Shown here: positions 45,624 through 53,422 of the stretch, piece by piece
Layout of the letters: every line of letters starts with the position of its first letter
How positions within the stretch are numbered: the first letter of the stretch is position 1
Source: Schinkia azotoformans LMG 9581
Lineage (GTDB): Bacteria > Bacillota > Bacilli > Bacillales > Bacillaceae_J
Assembly (NCBI RefSeq): GCF_000307855.1
Contig: NZ_AJLR01000120.1
Span: forward strand, 30,456 to 94,455
Reading direction: 5' to 3'
Length of the DNA: 64,000 nt
Notes under the pieces: generated by a model
What the model saw: only the letters and a program-made list of their open reading frames with translations
Database searches by the model: none
Told to the model about the DNA's origin: nothing
Translations under genes and position numbers: made by a program

Positions 45624-46391
45624 ATGAACAAGTATTTATTAACGGAAATGACTTGGGAGGAGGTGAGAGATGCATTAAACACAGTAAAATTAGCAATTAT
45701 TCCAATAGGTGCTCACGAGCAGCATGGCCCCCATATGGTTGAGAGCTGTGATGCTGTATTAGCTACTGAAATGGCAAAAAAACTAGGGGAAAGACTTTTC
45801 CCAAATGTTCTAATCACACCAACAGTCAATATGGGGGTTTCGAGTCACCATATTAATTTCCCTGGAACGATAACGCTTAAACCAACAACATTGATTGCCA
45901 TTTTAGAAGATATGGTTACTTCATTAAAACACCATGGTATACACAATTTTTTATTTTTGAATTCCCACGGCGGAAATCAGTCTACCCTGAATGTAGCAGC
46001 TACTACATTAGCAACAGAACATGAAGTAGAAATCTATTTTGCTAAAACTACGGCATCCGCTAAAAAAGCCATTTCTAAAAATATTGAATCAACATTGTTC
46101 GGTCATAGCTGTGAAAGGGAAGTTTCTGAGGCTCATTATCTTGCTCCACAGTTAATCCGCCATGAGAAATTAGCGAAGGGCGATATTCAGGAAGGGGGGA
46201 GATGGAAAAAGCTGCGGCCGAATCAGGCATTACAAGGATTCTATCGTTACGAAGAAATGACAGCAAATGGCTGCATTGGCGATGCTACAAAAGCAAGCTA
46301 TGAAATTGGCAAAGAAATTGTGGAAGAAGCTTTAGAAAATTTGGCTAGGTCGATCGAAGAAGTTCTGCAATTGGAAGTGAATTCAATCTAA
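45624..46391 (+). CDS. Creatininase-family amidohydrolase
   Basis: 255 residues. The metal site is in 'PIGAHEQHGPHMVESCDAVLATEMAKKL' near 32-59 (EQHGPH...D), then 'GVSSHHINFPGTITL' near 73 and 'LFLNSHGGNQST' near 112. The family hydrolyses cyclic or linear amides (creatinine, formamidopyrimidine and others) with two divalent metals. GGAGGG precedes the ATG and a GTATAC box lies just upstream. In this regulon it probably opens a cyclic amide or removes an acyl/amide group; the substrate is not identifiable. Confidence 0.9.
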   Translation: MNKYLLTEMTWEEVRDALNTVKLAIIPIGAHEQHGPHMVESCDAVLATEMAKKLGERLFPNVLITPTVNMGVSSHHINFPGTITLKPTTLIAILEDMVTSLKHHGIHNFLFLNSHGGNQSTLNVAATTLATEHEVEIYFAKTTASAKKAISKNIESTLFGHSCEREVSEAHYLAPQLIRHEKLAKGDIQEGGRWKKLRPNQALQGFYRYEEMTANGCIGDATKASYEIGKEIVEEALENLARSIEEVLQLEVNSI

Positions 46392-46408
46392 AAAGGGGTG
46401 CGTGTTGT

Positions 46409-47866
46409 TTGGAATTAACTGCTGCTCATTGGTTGTATGCCTTATTCACGGTTGTCGTAATTGTGACGATGTTATTTCGGCGGGGTGTTGTGTTGCCAAC
46501 ACTAATCGGAACTTTTTTTGTCGCATGGGTCTTTAAAGGTTCATTTGTCAGCGGTTTTCAGGCCGTATTTAATGCAAATTTAGTTGCCGCTAAGGAATTG
46601 TTTACAATCTTTCTGATTATCACATTAATGGTTGCTCTATTAAATTCATTAAGAGCACTTGGTGCCGACGAAAAAATGATTTTACCAATCCAAAAGGTTA
46701 TTAAAAATGCGCATATTGGGATCATCGTCATCTTTGCAACAACTTATGTAATCTCTTTATTCTTCTGGCCGACGCCTGCTGTTCCGTTAATTTGTGCCTT
46801 GTTAGTGCCTGTTGCTATCCGTGCCGGATTACCAGCGATGTCAGCCGCGATGGTTGTAGCCATTGCAGGTCAAGGGATGGCGCTGTCATCTGATTATATT
46901 ATTCAAGTAGCTCCCATGCTTACAGCAAAAGCAGCAGGGATTGAAACATCCGCCGTTGTGGATAAAGCAATGATACTTTCATTAATCACTGGCGGGGTCG
47001 CTTTAATAACAATCTACATGATGATTCGACGTACGCTTAGAAAACCAAATAGTGAGTTGGCGGAAATGGAGCTTAAAGTTCTTCAAGGCCAACAAAGTGC
47101 TGAAGCGGAAGCATCAGCTACAGTAGAAGGAAATGGAATTGACGCTGCAAATCGTGAGAAATGGGGAAAAATGTTTGCTGTGTTTGTGCCTCTATCGATG
47201 CTAGCAGTCATGATTTTTATGTTCTCTACGAAATTAAATCCTGATACTGCAGGGGTTTTTAATGGTGGAGATGGCGCGGCCTTTATTGGTGGTGTAGCTG
47301 CTATTTTATTAATCCTATCCACAGTTGCTTTCAGGAAAATTCATGCATTAGATAAGGTAAGTGACCATATTACAGAGGGTTTTGTTTTTGCATTTAAAGC
47401 GATGGGGCCAGTTATCCCGATTGCAGGTTTCTTTTTCCTTGGCAGTTCGGATTTTACAGGATCAATTCTTTCATTGGGAGAAGATGTTGCAAAACCGGCA
47501 TTTTTATTTGATCTTGTTGCGACTGCACAAAATGCCATTCCACCAAGCGCCTTTTTAACAGCATTTGGTGTACTAATTGTTGGAATTATTACCGGATTGG
47601 ATGGTTCAGGATTCTCCGGTTTGCCTCTAGTTGGAGCACTTTCCGGTGCAATGGCTGATGGTGTTGGTTTGGAGGCTGGAACGCTTGCAGCTATCGGTCA
47701 AATGGGTGCCGTTTGGACAGGCGGTGGTACGTTCATTGCATGGTCGTCGTTGGTTGCTGTTGCGGGCTTTTGTGGTGTTCCAGTATTAGATTTAGCGAGA
47801 AAGTTGTTTATACCAGTAATAGCCGGGCTTGCTTTATCCACGCTTGTTGCCCTTTTCCTATGGTAA
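46409..47866 (+). CDS. Membrane transporter (regulon member)
   Basis: 485 residues, about 12 helices, start TTG 46409 with AAGGGGTG upstream. Two inverted halves are visible: 'FWPTPAVPLICALLVPVAIRAGLPAMSAAMVVAIAGQGMALSSDY' (in parts) near 118-160, and 'GLDGSGFSGLPLVGALSGAMADGVGLEAG' near 400 followed by 'GQMGAVWTGGGTFIAWSSLVAVAGFCGV'. A hydrophilic loop (215-245) separates them. This resembles ion-transporter-superfamily organic-acid permeases. Seventeen bases after the creatininase gene, so probably cotranscribed. A second candidate substrate carrier of the regulon. Confidence 0.78.
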   Translation: MELTAAHWLYALFTVVVIVTMLFRRGVVLPTLIGTFFVAWVFKGSFVSGFQAVFNANLVAAKELFTIFLIITLMVALLNSLRALGADEKMILPIQKVIKNAHIGIIVIFATTYVISLFFWPTPAVPLICALLVPVAIRAGLPAMSAAMVVAIAGQGMALSSDYIIQVAPMLTAKAAGIETSAVVDKAMILSLITGGVALITIYMMIRRTLRKPNSELAEMELKVLQGQQSAEAEASATVEGNGIDAANREKWGKMFAVFVPLSMLAVMIFMFSTKLNPDTAGVFNGGDGAAFIGGVAAILLILSTVAFRKIHALDKVSDHITEGFVFAFKAMGPVIPIAGFFFLGSSDFTGSILSLGEDVAKPAFLFDLVATAQNAIPPSAFLTAFGVLIVGIITGLDGSGFSGLPLVGALSGAMADGVGLEAGTLAAIGQMGAVWTGGGTFIAWSSLVAVAGFCGVPVLDLARKLFIPVIAGLALSTLVALFLW

Positions 47867-47969
47867 ATTTACGTCGTCTGTATAGTTTTTAAATAAAGGT
47901 ATTAAAAATATTTAAAAAATTTAGAAAATGGGTTTACAAACAGTTTGAGATTTTGTACTATTAATTTAG

Positions 47970-47981
47970 ATGGTATACCAT
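47970..47981. promoter_or_regulatory. GTATAC-box 6 (perfect 12-bp palindrome)
   Basis: ATGGTATACCAT is fully self-complementary. It lies 150 bases upstream of the diiron-enzyme gene. Confidence 0.6.
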
Positions 47982-48078
47982 GAAGCGAAACAGTATAAAA
48001 GCTACCCTAGTTTTTATCGAAACAACTTAGAAGAAAACTGCTATATTTGAAAAAATATAAGGTTTTATTTTAAAACAT

Positions 48079-48090
48079 TTGGTATACAAA
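48079..48090. promoter_or_regulatory. GTATAC-box 7 before the diiron-enzyme gene
   Basis: TTGGTATACAAA, 40 bases before the start codon; boxes 6 and 7 are about 109 bases apart, which would permit looping. Confidence 0.65.
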
Positions 48091-48129
48091 ATACAATAAG
48101 CAATAAAAGGCTTGAGAGGAGAATGGAAA

Positions 48130-48852
48130 ATGGCAGAATTATTATCAAAGGATGAATTTAGAAAAGCATTAGAAGAGGCGATCAAAGGAAACCACAGTCA
48201 AAAAGCTCCATTTACAGTTGCATGGGCTGAAGGAAAACTTGAAAGAAAGCATTTTGCAAGATGGGCTGAAAATCACTATCACTATGTCGGACCATTCGCT
48301 GATTATCTAGCATATATTTATGCTAATACTCCTGAAAAATACACAGATGCGAAAGATTTTACATTGCAAAACATGTATGAAGAGGAAATTGCTGGAGACC
48401 GCCACACAGACCTTTTAATACGTTTTGCTGAAGCGTGTGGAACAACTAGAGAAAGAGTAGAAGATCCACATAATATGGCACCGACTACTCTTGGCTTACA
48501 AAGCTGGTGTTATAATGTTGCCCAAAGAGAAAACTTCGTTGTTGCAACTGCAGCTCTTGTAGTAGGATTAGAATCTCAAGTACCAGACATTTATCGTAAA
48601 CAAACACCTGCTTTACGTGAACAATACGGATTTACAGACGAAGAAATCGAATTCTTTGATTTACACATTGTCTCTGATGAAATTCACGGCGAGCGCGGCT
48701 ACAAGATTGTTCTTGAATGTGCAGATACCCCAGAGCTACAACAAGCTTGTTTAGAAGCTGTTCGTACAGGTGCAAAAATGCGTCGCATGTACATGGATGG
48801 TTTATGGAGCACATACCTGCAAGAAGATTTAGGGGCGTTAATCCAAGCTTAA
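48130..48852 (+). CDS. Heme-oxygenase-like diiron oxidase candidate (PqqC/TenA superfamily, CADD-like)
   Basis: 240 residues from ATG 48130 (GAGAGGAGAA upstream). All-helical TenA/PqqC fold: 'FARWAENHYHYVGPFADYLAYIYANTP' near 42-68, 'GLESQVPDIYRK' near 146. Putative ligands are Glu85 and His92 (in YEEEIAGDRH), Glu148, and His179/Asp183/His186 (in FFDLHIVSDEIH). The order and spacing nearly repeat those of Chlamydia CADD (E81, H88, E142, H174, D178, H181), the founder of the HDO class of O2-activating enzymes. PqqC and thiaminase II lack this set. Two GTATAC boxes lie upstream and ferredoxin genes flank it within the regulon. The reaction is unknown. Confidence 0.78.
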   Translation: MAELLSKDEFRKALEEAIKGNHSQKAPFTVAWAEGKLERKHFARWAENHYHYVGPFADYLAYIYANTPEKYTDAKDFTLQNMYEEEIAGDRHTDLLIRFAEACGTTRERVEDPHNMAPTTLGLQSWCYNVAQRENFVVATAALVVGLESQVPDIYRKQTPALREQYGFTDEEIEFFDLHIVSDEIHGERGYKIVLECADTPELQQACLEAVRTGAKMRRMYMDGLWSTYLQEDLGALIQA

Positions 48853-48897
48853 TTTTGTCGTAAATATTCCGAAAAATAGTTAAATAAAAAATGTTCA

Positions 48898-48922
48898 GGC
48901 AGTTTCTTTTATAGAAGCTGCC
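48898..48922 (+). terminator. Weak hairpin between the diiron-enzyme and aldehyde dehydrogenase genes
   Basis: GGCAGTTTCT pairs with AGAAGCTGCC (one G-U) around a 5-base loop, followed by CCATTTATT. It may attenuate rather than stop transcription. Confidence 0.5.
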
Positions 48923-48966
48923 CCATTTATTCATAGTAGATGAATGAATTAGAAAGGATGATCCTC

Positions 48967-50430
48967 TTGCTTACAACAAAAGTTGATACATTTAAAAACT
49001 ATATTGGAGGGAAATGGGTAACTTCCAGCAGTCAAAAAACTTTTAAAAGTATTAACCCTTCAAATAAAAATGATGTCGTAGGCGTATTTCAAGCCTCAAC
49101 TGAGGAAGACGTTAGAGTAGCGATTGAAACTGCAGCTAAGGCATTTCCAGAATGGTCAAAAACCTCACCATCTAAGCGTGCTGCTATTTTATCAAAAGCA
49201 GCGGATATCTTGGAAAGTCGTTTAGAACAGATCGCTAGTGAATTAACAAGGGAGGAAGGAAAGCCGATTGGTGCGAGTAGAGGTGAAGTCAGCCGCTCGG
49301 CACAAACCCTTCGCTATTATGCCATTTCTGGACAGAACATGACTGGAAATACGTTTGTAAATGATGATCCAAATATGAATGTGGCGACAGAACGTGAACC
49401 TCTTGGAGTTGTTTCCGTCATTACTCCATGGAATTTCCCTTTATCTATTCCAGCTAGAAAAATTGCTCCAGCATTAATCACGGGGAATACAGTTGTATTC
49501 AAGCCGTCATCAGATACCCCTCTTATCGCCTATCGTTTAGTGGAGGCTTTGCATGAGGCTGGTATACCGAATGGTGTCATTAATTTTGTTACTGGGTCTT
49601 CTAGAGATGTCGGCAGCCTTTTGGTTACCCACCCAGCCATTCGTGCAGTTACTTTTACAGGCTCAACGGGTGCAGGAGAAGACATTCATCGCCAGTCATC
49701 TTTAACTACTAGAACCCAAATGGAACTTGGTGGTAAAAACCCATTAATCATAATGGAAGATGCTGATCTAGAGTTAGCTGCTTCGATTACTGTCAATGGT
49801 GGTTTTTCATTAACAGGTCAAGCTTGTACAGGTACGAGCCGTGTGATTGTTATGAAGGAAGTAAAGGAACGATACATTGCAGCGTTAATTGAAAAAACAA
49901 GGGCATTAAAAATTGGTGACGGCTTTGAAGAAGGTGTAACCATCGGTCCTTTAGCAAACGAAAAACAGCTGCGTAATGTCCTAAAATATATTCAAATTGG
50001 AAAAGAAGAAGGAGCAACCCTTGTATATGGAGGGGAGCAGTTGACTGAGGACAAATATAAGGATGGTTATTATGTCGTGCCGGCTATCTTTACAAATGTG
50101 AAAAATGAAATGCAAATTGCCCAAGAAGAAATATTCGGACCTGTCATCGCCGTCATCGAAGCTACTGACTACGAAGAGGCTATTAAACTAGCGAATGATG
50201 TAGAATACGGATTGTCAGCATCAATCGTGACGAACAACATGAAATATGCCCATCAGTTTACAAAAGATATTCAAGCAGGAACAGTCAAAGTCAACCGTAC
50301 AACTACTGGTAATCTTGTGAACGCACCATTTGGTGGCATTAAAAAGTCAAGTACGTCAACATATAGAGAGTCAGGTACGGAAGGATTAGACTTTTTCACA
50401 CAAACAAAAACCGTATATATCGGATACTAA
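48967..50430 (+). CDS. NAD(P)-dependent aldehyde dehydrogenase
   Basis: 487 residues from TTG 48967, favoured because GAAAGGATG is well placed; ATG 48940 or 48958 would add an unusual N-terminal tail. 'PWNFPLSIPARKIAPAL' near 155, 'GSTGAGEDIH' near 232, general base Glu in 'MELGGKNPLII' near 255, and nucleophile Cys in 'TGQACTGTSRVIV' near 290 are intact; 'EEIFGPVIAVIE' near 390 also fits. It looks closest to the semialdehyde/2,5-dioxovalerate dehydrogenase group. It probably oxidises the aldehyde formed in the regulon's pathway. Confidence 0.9.
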   Translation: MLTTKVDTFKNYIGGKWVTSSSQKTFKSINPSNKNDVVGVFQASTEEDVRVAIETAAKAFPEWSKTSPSKRAAILSKAADILESRLEQIASELTREEGKPIGASRGEVSRSAQTLRYYAISGQNMTGNTFVNDDPNMNVATEREPLGVVSVITPWNFPLSIPARKIAPALITGNTVVFKPSSDTPLIAYRLVEALHEAGIPNGVINFVTGSSRDVGSLLVTHPAIRAVTFTGSTGAGEDIHRQSSLTTRTQMELGGKNPLIIMEDADLELAASITVNGGFSLTGQACTGTSRVIVMKEVKERYIAALIEKTRALKIGDGFEEGVTIGPLANEKQLRNVLKYIQIGKEEGATLVYGGEQLTEDKYKDGYYVVPAIFTNVKNEMQIAQEEIFGPVIAVIEATDYEEAIKLANDVEYGLSASIVTNNMKYAHQFTKDIQAGTVKVNRTTTGNLVNAPFGGIKKSSTSTYRESGTEGLDFFTQTKTVYIGY

Positions 50431-50446
50431 TAGGAGGAATTAAGAA

Positions 50447-50926
50447 ATGAAACAATCTTTAAAATTGGAGTTAGAAGAAGCAAAAATTATGATTGAAGCG
50501 GCAAAGAAGAAATCAGAAGAGATCAATGTTCTAGAAACAATCGCGATTACAGATGATGGAGGAAATTTAATTGCATTGGAAAGAATGAATGGAGCCCGCA
50601 TCACAGGACCTGAAATTTCAATTGCAAAAGCATATACAGCGGCAGGTCATAAAAGGTCCACTCATCTATTTAACAAAGAGCCAAATGGTCCTGCCCTTCC
50701 AGGTAACGAAGCATTTGGTATCAATCAGATGCTGCCAGGTAAATTCGCGATATTTGTAGGGGGATTCCCAATTGTAGCAAATGGGGAAGTTGTCGGGGGA
50801 ATCGGTGTCAGCGGCGGCAACGGTGAACAGGATACGGCTGTTGGTACAGCGGCCTTACAAGCGTTGCAAGAAAGCTTAAAAGACCAGGGTATTGAAATTA
50901 TTACTGACGCAGACATAAAAAAATAA
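50447..50926 (+). CDS. GlcG/HbpS-family protein
   Basis: 159 residues without signal peptide: 'AKIMIEAAKKKSEEINVLETIAITDDGGNLIALERMNGA' (parts), 'AYTAAGHKRSTHLFN', and the closing 'FPIVANGEVVGGIGVSGGNGEQDTAVGTAAL'. This is the HbpS/GlcG (DUF336) fold, whose members bind heme or cobalamin or have enzymic roles in diol and glycolate operons. GGAGGAAT precedes the ATG and it follows the aldehyde dehydrogenase by 16 bases. Its role in the pathway is unknown. Confidence 0.88.
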   Translation: MKQSLKLELEEAKIMIEAAKKKSEEINVLETIAITDDGGNLIALERMNGARITGPEISIAKAYTAAGHKRSTHLFNKEPNGPALPGNEAFGINQMLPGKFAIFVGGFPIVANGEVVGGIGVSGGNGEQDTAVGTAALQALQESLKDQGIEIITDADIKK

Positions 50927-50952
50927 GAGCGGCTTTAAAGAGGTGTTGTTCT

Positions 50953-51549
50953 ATGGGTCACTTACAAGATTTAACAATTGGTTTTGCAAGGACCGGACTA
51001 ACAGGTTATGGTGGAGGACCTTCCACCATTCCTTTAATAGAGTATGAAGCAGTAAAAAGATACCGTTGGATGACAGAAGATGAGTTTGGAGACACTCTTG
51101 CATTGGCAAATACTTTACCGGGACCGATTGCAACGAAGATGGCTGCCTATATTGGTTATAAAGTGAAAGGGTCTGTGGGGGCAACAGTTGCTATTCTTGC
51201 GCATATTCTTCCATCGATTATCGGTATGCTTGGCCTACTAGGCGTACTATATACTTATAAGGATTCTCCTTTTGTTAAGGGTATGGTTCTAGGAGTTGCC
51301 CCGATCATTGCTTTGATGCTCGCAGAAATGTGTTATAAATTCTTCATCAAGGGGAATAAAGGATTAGGGATCAACATAAATGTGGTCTTGTCTATCGTAT
51401 CATTAATCGCACTAGCCTTTTTAAATATCCATCCGGGAATCGTTATTGCGGTATTTTTACTAGCGGCATTTCTAATTGCTACTTTTAAACAAAAAGCGCA
51501 CGCTGTTTCTCCGGCAGAAAGTGTTAAAAAGAGGAGAGAAAGCGTATGA
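50953..51549 (+). CDS. Short ChrA-type (chromate family) transporter, first half
   Basis: 198 residues, about six helices. Motifs 'GYGGGPSTIPLIEYEAV' near 18 and 'ANTLPGPIATKMAAYIGYKV' near 54 define the CHR family. Short CHR proteins work as pairs in opposite orientation; the partner starts within the last codons of this gene (ATGA overlap). Chromate is probably not the physiological substrate here, because the pair is embedded in a catabolic regulon; export of a small anion product is possible. Confidence 0.9.
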   Translation: MGHLQDLTIGFARTGLTGYGGGPSTIPLIEYEAVKRYRWMTEDEFGDTLALANTLPGPIATKMAAYIGYKVKGSVGATVAILAHILPSIIGMLGLLGVLYTYKDSPFVKGMVLGVAPIIALMLAEMCYKFFIKGNKGLGININVVLSIVSLIALAFLNIHPGIVIAVFLLAAFLIATFKQKAHAVSPAESVKKRRESV

Positions 51550-52076
51550 TTTACTGGGATATATTTGTGGCTTTTTTCATAGCTAATTTACTGGGTTACG
51601 GTGGAGGACCTTCCACGATCCCATTGATTCAAAATGAGGTTGTTAATCATTATGGGTGGATGACTCTTCAGGAATTTGGAGATTTATTTGCAATTGCCAA
51701 TGTATTGCCGGGACCGATTGCAACAAAAATGGGCGGATACATCGGCTATCAAGTAGGCGGATCATTAGGGGCTATTGTTGCTTTAGCGGCGACAATCCTT
51801 CCTTCAGCAATTGCAGTCATTATTTTGTTTAAATTTGTGACATTATTTAAAAATTCACCACAAGTATCATTAATGACAAAAGCAGTTCAACCGGTCATTG
51901 CCATTTTATTAGGTGTTTTAGCTTATCAGTTTTTTAGTTCATCCTTTATTACGATTGGCATATTGCATTTATTAATAGTAGCACTGATTGGATATCTATT
52001 AATGTACAAATTAAAAATCCATCCGGCTCTTGTCATTGTCTGTGGTCTGTTTTATGGCGGTATTTTTTTATCATGA
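51546..52076 (+). CDS. Short ChrA-type transporter, second half
   Basis: 176 residues with the same motifs as its neighbour: 'GYGGGPSTIPLIQNEVV' near 18 and 'ANVLPGPIATKMGGYIGYQVGGS' near 54, and further membrane helices to the end. The two short proteins arose by duplication and form one heterodimeric carrier. It is the last gene before a terminator. Confidence 0.9.
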   Translation: MIYWDIFVAFFIANLLGYGGGPSTIPLIQNEVVNHYGWMTLQEFGDLFAIANVLPGPIATKMGGYIGYQVGGSLGAIVALAATILPSAIAVIILFKFVTLFKNSPQVSLMTKAVQPVIAILLGVLAYQFFSSSFITIGILHLLIVALIGYLLMYKLKIHPALVIVCGLFYGGIFLS

Positions 52077-52104
52077 AAGCTTGTATAGAGGGATGAAGGA
52101 ATGG

Positions 52105-52135
52105 ACGGCCAGGTTAAATCTTGGTCGTTTTTTTT
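52105..52135 (+). terminator. Terminator after the ChrA pair
   Basis: ACGGCCAGG pairs with CTTGGTCGT (two G-U pairs) around a 6-base loop, followed by T8. Confidence 0.75.
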
Positions 52136-52168
52136 ATTGGAAATCAAGAGGCATTATATGGTAACATT

Positions 52169-52181
52169 ATTGGTATACAAT
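52169..52181. promoter_or_regulatory. GTATAC-box 8 before the GntR gene (autoregulation)
   Basis: ATTGGTATACAAT, nearly perfect palindrome 34 bases before the regulator's start codon. Confidence 0.68.
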
Positions 52182-52214
52182 TTATAAAGATAAAAATAAA
52201 AGAAGGTGAAACCT

Positions 52215-52895
52215 TTGCATGAAAAATGGGTTGCCGATGATTTATTATCGATTCGGGAGCGGGCTTATATCTATTTAAAATCACTCATTTTAGAAGGGGA
52301 ACTAAAACCGGGTGACAGATTAATTGAAAGAGAGTTAGCTAATCAATTGAACATCAGCCGTACTCCAATCCGTGAAGCATTGTTCAGACTTGAATCTCAA
52401 GGGTTTGTAAAAACAGTGCCGAGAAAGGGTGTTGTTGTTTCTAATATTTCTAGTGAAGAGGTTGTCGAGGTTTTCAATATTTTATCTTCCTTAGAAGTAT
52501 TAGCAGCAAAATTAGCAGCCCAACGGATGGATGAAAAAACACAAGAGATCCTCGATGAGAAAATTGCTGAATTAGAAACTTTTCTCAATAGTTCGCATAA
52601 GGATTATGAAACTATTCATATTGATATGAATATGGTTTTATATAATGCCGCAAAAAGTCCGAAATTATTTGAAATGCTATCGGGATTAACGGACTATATT
52701 CAAATGTCGGCCAATATGGGGTATGAAACGCCAGGAAGAAAAGAACAAGCCATGAAAGAGCATTTGGAAATTATGAAAGCTTTAAGAAATAAAGAAGTGG
52801 AACTTGCCGAATCTCTAACAAAAATCCATATCGAGAATTCAAAGAGAGCTTATATAACATCCGTTGAAAAACGTAAGGAAAAAGAAAAAAAGTAA
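52215..52895 (+). CDS. GntR-family regulator with FCD domain, likely master regulator of the GTATAC regulon
   Basis: 226 residues from TTG 52215 (AAGGTGA upstream; GTG 52206 overlaps that site). N-terminal winged helix 'ILEGELKPGDRLIERELANQLNISRTPIREALFRLESQGFV' (parts) near 25-65 and a C-terminal FCD effector domain. GntR-type repressors bind palindromes with a GTATAC core, as in the gluconate operator; ten such sites surround this gene. In the FCD metal motif the usual D-x3-H reads D-M-N-M-V, so one ligand His is replaced, while the later His positions (KEHLEIM, KIHIEN) remain. The effector is unknown. Confidence 0.88.
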   Translation: MHEKWVADDLLSIRERAYIYLKSLILEGELKPGDRLIERELANQLNISRTPIREALFRLESQGFVKTVPRKGVVVSNISSEEVVEVFNILSSLEVLAAKLAAQRMDEKTQEILDEKIAELETFLNSSHKDYETIHIDMNMVLYNAAKSPKLFEMLSGLTDYIQMSANMGYETPGRKEQAMKEHLEIMKALRNKEVELAESLTKIHIENSKRAYITSVEKRKEKEKK

Positions 52896-52924
52896 CAGGT
52901 TAGCATTGAACCTGTTATTTTTTC
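52894..52924 (+). terminator. Terminator after the GntR gene
   Basis: AACAGGTT pairs with AACCTGTT around a 7-base loop, followed by ATTTTTT. Confidence 0.82.
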
Positions 52925-53000
52925 TGCATTCAAGCTTTCTATAGTTTTCAAATCAAATAGATTATTTTGTATATTTAGTATTGCCTGAAAAATTAAAATG

Positions 53001-53018
53001 TGGTATATTGTATACCAA
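53001..53018. promoter_or_regulatory. GTATAC-boxes 9/10 before the second ferredoxin gene
   Basis: TGGTATA and TTGTATACCAA (53008-53018) overlap, giving one full site and an adjoining half site 24 bases before the start codon. Confidence 0.62.
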
Positions 53019-53041
53019 GAAGATGAGAGGAGGAAATGGAA

Positions 53042-53392
53042 ATGCCTAAAATTAATTATGTAACGAGTGGAAAAACTTTTGAAGTACCCGAAAATTCAAA
53101 TATTCTTAGAATGTCATTAAGATATGATGGTGATCTTCCAAACAGGTGTGGCGGGGGACTTTGCGGAAGCTGTGTCTGCAAGGTTGAGAAAGGGGCAGAG
53201 TTTTTAGATAATGTAAAGAAACAAGAACGTAGAAAGCTTGGGGATGAACTATTAAGTCAAGGATATCGCTTAGGATGCCAAACCTTCGTAAACGGTGGCG
53301 ATGTATCTTTATCATGGTCAGAAGAGATTACAAATTTTGTTAAAAAGCGTAAGCCTGATAAATTAGAAAAAGAAGCAACACCACAAGCATAA
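53042..53392 (+). CDS. Plant-type [2Fe-2S] ferredoxin
   Basis: 116 residues from ATG 53042 (GAGAGGAGG upstream). Cluster ligands are in 'NRCGGGLCGSCVCKV' (C-x4-C-x2-C) near 36-44, with the fourth Cys in 'RLGCQTFV' near 77. It differs clearly from the ferredoxin at 45 kb, so the two probably serve different steps. GTATAC boxes lie immediately upstream. Followed by a RidA gene 30 bases on. Confidence 0.9.
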   Translation: MPKINYVTSGKTFEVPENSNILRMSLRYDGDLPNRCGGGLCGSCVCKVEKGAEFLDNVKKQERRKLGDELLSQGYRLGCQTFVNGGDVSLSWSEEITNFVKKRKPDKLEKEATPQA

Positions 53393-53422
53393 AAATTTCA
53401 ATAGTAATAAAAGTGGATAAGG

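Noticed and set aside
48130..48852. Reading the TenA-like protein as thiaminase II or PqqC
   Set aside because: No thiamin or PQQ genes are adjacent, and the six-residue CADD-like ligand set is absent from those families.
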